From the NCBI RefSeq assembly GCF_021088345.1, contig NZ_CP088156.1, forward strand, positions 5,208,001 to 5,272,000: DNA of 64,000 nucleotides. Direction: 5' to 3'. Positions 58,492-64,000 of this stretch are shown here, in pieces. This stretch comes from Bradyrhizobium ontarionense. Its GTDB lineage: Bacteria; Pseudomonadota; Alphaproteobacteria; Rhizobiales; Xanthobacteraceae. The notes below the pieces were generated by a model. That model worked only from the letters and a program-made list of their open reading frames with translations, did no database searches and was not told the origin of the DNA. Position 1 is the first letter of the stretch; every line of letters begins with the position of its first letter. The position numbers were made by a program, and so were the translations under genes.

Positions 58492-59921
58492 GCAGCAGGT
58501 CCTGTCGGCTTGGTCAGTTGCTTGGCGATCTCGGCGACCAGCGCGGTCGCAACCTCGTCCTTGGTCATGATCGGCCACGACGCGACATGGACGCCGTCGG
58601 CGTCGCGCGTCAAGAGATGCACGGTGTTGCGATCACCGCCCATCACGCCCGTGGCCGGCGAGACGTCGTTGGCGACGATCCAGTCGCAGCCCTTGCGCGC
58701 GAACTTGGCTTTCGCGTTGTCGATCAGATGCTCGGTCTCGGCGGCGAAGCCGATCACCAGACCGGGGCGCTTCTCTTTCAGTTTCGAGATGGTGGCGAGA
58801 ATGTCCGGGTTCTCGACCAGCTGCAACGGCGGGATCGTCTTGTCCGTTTTCTTCAGCTTCTGGCCGCCTTCGTTGGCGACGCGCCAGTCGGCGACGGCCG
58901 CAGCGAAGATCGCGACGTCGGCCGGCAGCTCGGCCGCGACCGCCTCCAGCATTTGCCGCGCCGATTCGACATGGGTGACGGAGACGCCCCTGGGGTCGGA
59001 AAGCTCGACCGGACCGGAGATCAGCCGCACGTCGGCGCCCGCGGCCTGCGCCGCGGCGGCGATCGCATAGCCCTGCTTGCCGGAGGAGCGGTTGGCGATG
59101 TAGCGCACCGGATCGATCGGCTCGTGCGTCGGGCCCGCCGTGATCAGCACGCGCTTGTCTGCGAGCGGTTGCGGCACGGCCGGCTTCAGCAGGCGCACCA
59201 CGGTCTCGGCGATCTCGATCGGCTCGGCCATGCGGCCGACACCGGCCTCGCCTTTCTCGGCCATCTCTCCCGCGTTCGGCCCGATCATCTGGATGCCGTC
59301 GCGCTGCAACGTCGCGGCGTTGCGGCGGGTCGCCGGGTTGCTCCACATCATCGGGTTCATGGCCGGCGCCAGCAGGATCGGCCGGCTCGCTGCGAGCAGC
59401 ACGGCGCTGGCGAGGTCGTCGGCGTGGCCGTGCGCCATCTTGGCCATCAGGTCGGCGGTGGCCGGCGCCACCACGATCAGGTCGCAGTCGCGCGCCAGCC
59501 GGATGTGGCCGACGTCGAACTCGCTGCGCGCGTCGAACAGATCGGTGAAAACGCGGTCGCCGGCGAGCGCGCTCGCCGCGAGCTCGGTCACGAACTGTGT
59601 CGCGGCCTTGGTCAGCACGCAGCGAACGCGGATGTGGCGCTCCTTGAGGCGCCGGATCAGGTCGAGCGATTTGTACGCCGCGATGCCGCCGCCGATGATC
59701 AGGGTGACGCGGGCCTCTCGGGCTTGGCCGGGCTGCGGGACCTCGGGCAGCGCCGTCGGTTCAGGCGGGTGCGTCGGCGGCTCGGAGGGATCGACCGGCT
59801 CGATCAGCGCGCGCAGGATGACCCGGACTTCCTCCTCGACGGAGCGCCCGTTCTGCGCGGAGCGCAGGCGCAGATAGGTCTTCAAGGACTCGTCGAGCTT
59901 GCGGATGGTCAGGCTGGCCAT
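58488..59921 (-). CDS. coaBC: Phosphopantothenoylcysteine synthetase/decarboxylase CoaBC with N-terminal ribbon-helix-helix domain
   Basis: 477 aa from the ATG at 59921 (ribosome site GGGGAGG; a GTG lies directly before). Residues 1-40 ('[13 protein letters not shown]', '[12 protein letters not shown]') match FitA-type ribbon-helix-helix DNA-binding domains. A Pro/Glu linker (about 41-68) has no ATG, GTG or TTG in frame. CoaC follows ('[20 protein letters not shown]', '[11 protein letters not shown]', '[10 protein letters not shown]'), then CoaB ('[20 protein letters not shown]', 'KLKKTD'). The CoaC flap reads '[16 protein letters not shown]' with no Cys, where E. coli Dfp has an essential Cys158. 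dut overlaps the stop. See findings. Confidence 0.93.
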   Translation of the reverse strand: MASLTIRKLDESLKTYLRLRSAQNGRSVEEEVRVILRALIEPVDPSEPPTHPPEPTALPEVPQPGQAREARVTLIIGGGIAAYKSLDLIRRLKERHIRVRCVLTKAATQFVTELAASALAGDRVFTDLFDARSEFDVGHIRLARDCDLIVVAPATADLMAKMAHGHADDLASAVLLAASRPILLAPAMNPMMWSNPATRRNAATLQRDGIQMIGPNAGEMAEKGEAGVGRMAEPIEIAETVVRLLKPAVPQPLADKRVLITAGPTHEPIDPVRYIANRSSGKQGYAIAAAAQAAGADVRLISGPVELSDPRGVSVTHVESARQMLEAVAAELPADVAIFAAAVADWRVANEGGQKLKKTDKTIPPLQLVENPDILATISKLKEKRPGLVIGFAAETEHLIDNAKAKFARKGCDWIVANDVSPATGVMGGDRNTVHLLTRDADGVHVASWPIMTKDEVATALVAEIAKQLTKPTGPAA

Positions 59922-59948
59922 CACCGCCTCCCCGGCTTCGTTGTGATC

Positions 59949-59980
59949 GCAATGCTAGCAAGAATTGCAGGCAGTGCAAT
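59949..59980 (-). promoter_or_regulatory. Candidate operator-promoter of coaBC
   Basis: ATTGCA-GGCAG-TGCAAT (59964-59980) is a perfect 6-5-6 inverted repeat, and GCAAT at 59949-59953 pairs with ATTGC at 59964-59968 as a second, 10-base-spaced inverted pair. On the minus strand a promoter-like TTGCAC, 16 bases, extended -10 TGCTAGCAT (core TAGCAT at 59952-59957) overlaps these repeats. The expected transcript start lies about 25 bases before the ATG. A site this close fits repression by the RHH domain of CoaBC itself (inference). Confidence 0.55.
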
Positions 59981-60029
59981 CATGTTTCTGGTGACAGAGG
60001 CGAGCTGTCGCTGCTTGGGGTGGTCTACT

Positions 60030-60167
60030 CCCTCTCCCCGTTCTTCACGGGGAGAGGGCTGGGGTGAGGGGCAGACGCACGGGAAGTGTTCGTGGAGGGA
60101 CCTGTACCCCTCACCCGGATTGCATCTGTCGATGCAATCCGACCTTTCCCCGCAGGCGGGGAGAGGT
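60030..60167. repeat. Multi-hairpin palindromic repeat (family 2, copy 2)
   Basis: Inverted relative to the copy at 30267-30427. It contains CCCTCTCCCC/GGGGAGAGGG, GGGGTGAGGGGCAGACGC, and the central perfect stem CGGATTGCAT (60116-60125) with ATGCAATCCG (60132-60141), then the CCCCGC/GCGGGG end. It lies between coaBC and ubiB. Confidence 0.88.
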
Positions 60168-60205
60168 GCACCGTGTCCGCCTTTAGAGCGTGGCCTCCAC
60201 CATGG

Positions 60206-61780
60206 TCACAGCCTCAGCACCGCGAACAAAATGCCGATGAAGGTCAGCGCGATGACCCACAGCGCGATCGCGCGCCAGCGGCTCTTCTTGCCTTCGGTGC
60301 GGCCCATGGCGGCGATGGTCTCGGGCGACAGCCTAAGGCCGTCGCGGGTCATGGTCTCCATGTGCTCGAGCACCGCGGCGGCGCGGGCGGCGAGCACCGG
60401 CAGGGTCGCGCTGAGCCGGACCAGGTCGCCGACCCCGGACACCGCGCCCTGGATGCGGCCGATCGGTCCGAGATTGCGCTCGATCCATTCGCGCACGACG
60501 GGATCCGCGACCTTCCAAATGTCGAGCTTGGGATCGAAGCCACGCGCGACGCCCTCGACCACCACCATGGTCTTCTGCAGCAGGATCAGCTCGGGCCGCG
60601 TCCGCATGTCGAACAGGCCGGTGACCTCGAGCAGCAGGGTCAGCAGCTTGGCCATCGAGATCTCTTCGGCCGTGCGGTTGTGGATCGGCTCGCCGATGGC
60701 GCGGATGGCCTGGGCGAAATTCTCCACCGAATGATGCGGCGGCACGTAGCCGGCCTCGAAATGCACCTCGGCGACGCGGCGATAGTCGCGGGTGATGAAG
60801 CCGAGCAGGATTTCGGCGAGGAAGCGCCGCTCCTTCATGCCGAGCCGACCCATGATGCCGAAATCGACCGCGACGAGGCGCCCTTCCTTGTCGAGGAACA
60901 GGTTGCCGGGGTGCATGTCGGCGTGGAAGAAGCCGTCGCGCAGCGCGTGGCGCAGGAAGCTCTGGATCACCTTGCGGCCGACGTCGGGCAGGTCGACATT
61001 GGCCTGCGCCAGCCGGACGTGGTCGTTCAGCGCGATGCCGTCGATCCACTCCATCGTCAGCACGGTGTTGGCGGTGCGGTCCCAATCGACCGTGGGCACG
61101 CGGAAGTCCGGATCGTCCTTGATGTTCTCCGCCATCTCCGACAGCGCGGCTGCTTCGAGACGGAGATCCATCTCCATCGCGACCGAGCGCGACATCGTGT
61201 TGATGACCTCGACGAGGCGCAGCCGCCGCGCTTCCGACGAATGCGCCTCGGCGTTCTCGGCCACGAAGAAGAAGTCGGAGAGGTCGCGGCGAAACCGCGC
61301 GGCCACGTTGGGCCGGAGCACCTTGACCGCGACGGCGTGACGGATGCCGTCGCGTTCGACCTCGCCGCGATGAACCTGCGCGATCGACGCCGCCGCGACC
61401 GGAGGGCTGAGAGACGTGAACAGCTGGCTGATCGGACGTTCGAGTGCGGCGGCGATGACAGCCTCGGCCTCGGCCTGCGGGAACGGCGGCAGACGATCCT
61501 GCAGCGATTCGAGGTCGCGCGCCATGATGACGCCGACCACGTCGGGCCGCGTCGCCAGGAACTGGCCGAGCTTGAGATAGGCCGGGCCCATCCGCTCCAG
61601 CGCCCGCGACAGCCGGGGTCCGGACTTGGCGCCGGGCCGCTCGATCAGGCGCGCGAGCTTCAGCGCGAGCTGGCCGGGCGGCGGCGCCAGACTGGGATCG
61701 ACGGCACCGAACACGCCCTCGCGCGCGAACACGAAGGCGGCCCGGGCGAGCCGCGTAATATGAGTGAGTGCGGAGATCAC
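60206..61780 (-). CDS. ubiB: Ubiquinone biosynthesis accessory kinase-like protein UbiB
   Basis: 524 aa. ABC1/ADCK atypical kinase fold: '[19 protein letters not shown]' (KxGQ motif), '[15 protein letters not shown]' (the Ala-rich loop replacing the glycine loop), '[12 protein letters not shown]' and '[12 protein letters not shown]', with two C-terminal membrane helices. It acts early in the oxygen-dependent steps of ubiquinone synthesis. The start ATG overlaps the ubiE stop (ATGA, 61777-61780), so they are coupled. Confidence 0.96.
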   Translation of the reverse strand: MISALTHITRLARAAFVFAREGVFGAVDPSLAPPPGQLALKLARLIERPGAKSGPRLSRALERMGPAYLKLGQFLATRPDVVGVIMARDLESLQDRLPPFPQAEAEAVIAAALERPISQLFTSLSPPVAAASIAQVHRGEVERDGIRHAVAVKVLRPNVAARFRRDLSDFFFVAENAEAHSSEARRLRLVEVINTMSRSVAMEMDLRLEAAALSEMAENIKDDPDFRVPTVDWDRTANTVLTMEWIDGIALNDHVRLAQANVDLPDVGRKVIQSFLRHALRDGFFHADMHPGNLFLDKEGRLVAVDFGIMGRLGMKERRFLAEILLGFITRDYRRVAEVHFEAGYVPPHHSVENFAQAIRAIGEPIHNRTAEEISMAKLLTLLLEVTGLFDMRTRPELILLQKTMVVVEGVARGFDPKLDIWKVADPVVREWIERNLGPIGRIQGAVSGVGDLVRLSATLPVLAARAAAVLEHMETMTRDGLRLSPETIAAMGRTEGKKSRWRAIALWVIALTFIGILFAVLRL

Positions 61781-62538
61781 AAACGCCAGCCGGAATGAAG
61801 TGCGACGATGCCACCGGAGAGGGTCTGCCAGGACGTGCGGGCAAAGCCCGCCGCCGAGATCATCTCGGCGAAGGCGCTGGGCCGTGGAAACTGCCGAATC
61901 GATTCGACCAGATAGCGGTAGGACTCGGCGTCCCCGGTGACGGCGCGGCCGAGCTGCGGGATCACGTTGAAGGAGAACAGGTCATAAAGCTTGTCGAGCC
62001 CGGGCACCTCGACGGTCGAGAACTCCAGGCACAAAAAGCGCCCGCCGTGCTTGAGCACGCGATGCGCCTCGGCGAGCGCCAGCTCGATCTGCGGCACGTT
62101 GCGGATGCCGAACGCGATCGTATAGGCGTCGAACGAGCGGTCGGGAAAGGCGAGCTTCTCCGCATTGCCCTCGACGAAATCGACCCGGTCGTCGAGACCC
62201 AGCTTGTAGGCGCGCTGGCGGCCGACTTCGAGCATGTCGCCGTTGATGTCGCAGACGGTGGCGTGGAAGCCTGAGCCCGCCTTCCTGGCGGCGCGAAAGG
62301 AGATGTCGCCGGTGCCGCCGGCCACGTCGAGCAGCGCGAACGGCGCGTCGCTCTTCGGCGGGTTCAGCGTGTTGATCATGATGTCCTTCCAGACGCGGTG
62401 CAGCCCGCCCGACATCAGGTCGTTCATCACGTCATAGCGCGACGCCACGCTGTGAAACACCTCGTTCACCAGCGTCTGCTTCTCGCCCAGAGGCACATCC
62501 CTGAAGCCGAAATGAGTGGTCTGGTCCGGCTGATCCAT
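61777..62538 (-). CDS. ubiE: Ubiquinone/menaquinone C-methyltransferase UbiE
   Basis: 253 aa from the ATG at 62538 ('[18 protein letters not shown]'), the normal N-terminus. SAM motif '[20 protein letters not shown]' and the UbiE signatures '[21 protein letters not shown]' (21 residues at about 35-55; key residues YDVMND and W) and '[20 protein letters not shown]' are present. It methylates the quinone ring. It diverges from mutM over 105 bases. Confidence 0.96.
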   Translation of the reverse strand: MDQPDQTTHFGFRDVPLGEKQTLVNEVFHSVASRYDVMNDLMSGGLHRVWKDIMINTLNPPKSDAPFALLDVAGGTGDISFRAARKAGSGFHATVCDINGDMLEVGRQRAYKLGLDDRVDFVEGNAEKLAFPDRSFDAYTIAFGIRNVPQIELALAEAHRVLKHGGRFLCLEFSTVEVPGLDKLYDLFSFNVIPQLGRAVTGDAESYRYLVESIRQFPRPSAFAEMISAAGFARTSWQTLSGGIVALHSGWRL

Positions 62539-62643
62539 CACCCTTACTCCGATACGGCACCATAGCGCTGATGCGGCCAAGGCGCTATCACGTCAGCCGG
62601 ACAAGGTGAATGGTCGTGGACGCAAAAGGTGGAATGAACCGGC

Positions 62644-63525
62644 ATGCCTGAGCTGCCCGAAGTCGAGACCGTCCGCCGCGGGCTGCAGCCGGTCATGGAG
62701 GGCGCGAAGATCGTCACCGCCGAGGCCCGGCGCGGCGATCTGCGGTTTCCGTTCCAGCCCGATTTTGCGAAGCGCCTGCAGGGCCAGACCGTCACCGGGC
62801 TCGGCCGGCGCGCCAAATATCTCTTGGCCGATCTCGGCTCCGGCGACGTGCTCTTGATGCATCTGGGCATGTCCGGCTCGTTCCGCGTGATCAAGCCGGA
62901 GCACGAGACGACGCCCGGCGAGTTTCACTATCCGCGCGGCAAGGACAGCGTCCACGACCACGTCGTGTTTCACATGTCCTCCGGCGCCGAGATCGTGTTC
63001 AACGATCCGCGCCGCTTCGGCTTCATGAAGATCATCGCGCGCGGTAAGCTCGATGCCGAACCGCATCTGAAGGATCTCGGGCCGGAGCCGCTGGGCAACG
63101 CGTTCGATGCGGCGATGCTGGCGCGCGCCTGCGCCAACAAGAAGACCAGCCTGAAGGCGGCGCTGCTCGACCAGCGCGTCGTCGCGGGGCTTGGCAACAT
63201 CTATGTCTGTGAGGCGCTGTTCCGCGCGCACCTGTCGCCGCGCCGGCTGGCGGCGACGCTCGCCACCAGGAAGGGTGAGCCCACCGACCACGCGAAGCGG
63301 CTGGTCGAGGCGATCCACACCGTGCTCAACGAGGCGATCCGCGCCGGCGGCTCGTCGCTGCGCGACCACCGCCAGACCAGCGGCGAGCTCGGCTACTTCC
63401 AGCATTCGTTCCAGGTCTATGACCGCGAAGGCGAGCCGTGCCGCACCGGAGGATGCGAGGGCGTGGTGAAGCGCTTCGTGCAGAACGGCCGCTCGACGTT
63501 CTGGTGTCCGAAGTGCCAGAGGTGA
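62644..63525 (+). CDS. mutM: Formamidopyrimidine-DNA glycosylase (Fpg)
   Basis: 293 aa. The N-terminal '[17 protein letters not shown]' supplies the catalytic Pro2 and Glu3 (after Met removal P1, E2), '[10 protein letters not shown]' follows, and the helix-two-turn-helix '[20 protein letters not shown]' ends in a C-terminal zinc finger with C-x4-C and C-x2-C ('CRTGGC', 'WCPKCQR'). It removes 8-oxoguanine in base-excision repair. Confidence 0.97.
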   Translation: MPELPEVETVRRGLQPVMEGAKIVTAEARRGDLRFPFQPDFAKRLQGQTVTGLGRRAKYLLADLGSGDVLLMHLGMSGSFRVIKPEHETTPGEFHYPRGKDSVHDHVVFHMSSGAEIVFNDPRRFGFMKIIARGKLDAEPHLKDLGPEPLGNAFDAAMLARACANKKTSLKAALLDQRVVAGLGNIYVCEALFRAHLSPRRLAATLATRKGEPTDHAKRLVEAIHTVLNEAIRAGGSSLRDHRQTSGELGYFQHSFQVYDREGEPCRTGGCEGVVKRFVQNGRSTFWCPKCQR

Positions 63526-63619
63526 CGCGACCGACGACGATCCGGCGCGGATTGATCCCTCGCCGGTCGCCAGCATGCGGTCCGCTTGTCGCGGTCCGGC
63601 GCGGGCGTATACTGACGCC

Positions 63620-64000
63620 ATGGCTGTCAGCTCGCCCGATCTGAAAGCATTCCTGCGCGCCACGCCGTTCTTCGGCGGCCTGTCGGACGCGAGCCTCGAC
63701 TCGTTGGCTTCAATGCTGGTCGAGCGCCGCTTCGAGGTCGGCGCTCCCGTTTTTGCGGAAGGAGAGCCGGGGCGCTCGATGTTCATCGTACGCAGCGGCA
63801 CGCTCGCGGTCAGCGAGCGCGTCGAGTCCGGGCGTATCCTTCGCATGGCAGGTCTGGCGCCCGGCGATTTCTTCGGCGAGATGACGCTCTTGGAAATGCA
63901 GAACAGGTCGGCGACGGTGGTCGCGGAGACGCCCACCGTGCTCTACGAGCTGACGGCGCAAACGCTCTATGCGTTCTACAAGGCGGACATCCAGGCTTAT
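63620..64000 (+). CDS. Cyclic-nucleotide-binding domain protein, truncated by the window end
   Basis: 127 aa visible from the ATG at 63620; the end lies beyond the window. N-terminal 'FLRATPFFGGLSDASLDSLA' and 'FAEGEPGRSMFIVRSGTLAV' and the cassette 'GDFFGEMTLLEMQNRSATVV' form a CNB domain with a conventional G-E and R-[SA]-A. Whether it has a DNA-binding or other C-terminal domain cannot be seen. No clear relation to the CNB protein at 2405-2848 beyond the shared fold. Confidence 0.85.
   Translation, partial: MAVSSPDLKAFLRATPFFGGLSDASLDSLASMLVERRFEVGAPVFAEGEPGRSMFIVRSGTLAVSERVESGRILRMAGLAPGDFFGEMTLLEMQNRSATVVAETPTVLYELTAQTLYAFYKADIQAY

Noticed and set aside
58485-60734. 749-codon plus-strand frame across coaBC and ubiB
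   Set aside because: Mirror of two well-supported minus-strand genes and it also runs through a palindromic repeat.

Overview
The window is a contiguous piece of an alphaproteobacterial main chromosome with high GC. Protein sequences and gene order point to Bradyrhizobium or a close Nitrobacteraceae relative. Reasons: the parAB-rsmG-mnmG-mnmE-rho block, the hisB-DUF2628-hisH-hisA-hisF-hisE-coaA run, the hslV-DUF2585-hslU run, a TsaE-phosphotransferase fusion, a DivL pseudokinase, a CtrA-type promoter box, GANTC (CcrM) sites and Bradyrhizobium-like palindromic repeats. No rRNA, tRNA, CRISPR, prophage or insertion sequence was recognised. Almost everything is intact core genome.

Layout. 1-9 kb: housekeeping (yraN, gshB, xthA), a CenR-like response regulator with a cyclic-nucleotide-binding protein, an L,D-transpeptidase-like protein, a hydratase-like protein, YggS and two convergent diguanylate cyclases. 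9-13 kb: leuS-lptE-holA operon. 13.7-21.2 kb: a leftward block of parB, parA, rsmG, mnmG, mnmE and rho carrying five parS centromere sites. 21.4-25 kb: hemJ to the left and a rightward kinase/pyrophosphorylase regulator-maf-coaE-dnaQ block, diverging from an AT-richer gap that I predict is the replication origin (oriC). 25-33 kb: secB, a Tim44-like protein, mltA, smr, an unknown membrane protein and hslUV. 33-38 kb: histidine operon plus coaA. 38-49 kb: hybrid histidine kinase, comM, DUF2336, lolA, ftsK, dapC. 49.7-52.2 kb: a stand-alone, complete bamA. 52.5-62.5 kb: mostly leftward genes for wall recycling, cell-cycle control, CoA, dUTP and ubiquinone (murU, pilZ, tsaE-amgK, divL, dut, coaBC, ubiB, ubiE). 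The end holds mutM and a truncated cyclic-nucleotide-binding gene.

How it fits together. Genes diverge from the predicted origin, so most are read in the direction of replication, and the parS cluster lies within about 6 kb of it, next to parAB. Cell-cycle logic recurs: a perfect CtrA box lies in front of dapC-ftsK, DivL (a tyrosine-substituted kinase that acts above CtrA) overlaps tsaE-amgK, and GANTC sites crowd the origin.

Most unusual feature. The coaBC gene (58488-59921) starts with a FitA-type ribbon-helix-helix DNA-binding domain fused in frame to the CoaA-biosynthesis flavoprotein, with no start codon in the linker. A perfect ATTGCA-N5-TGCAAT inverted repeat plus a third half-site overlaps a plausible promoter directly upstream. 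The same protein appears to lack the cysteine expected in the CoaC substrate flap. This suggests a CoA-synthesis enzyme that represses its own operon, an idea that needs experimental testing.
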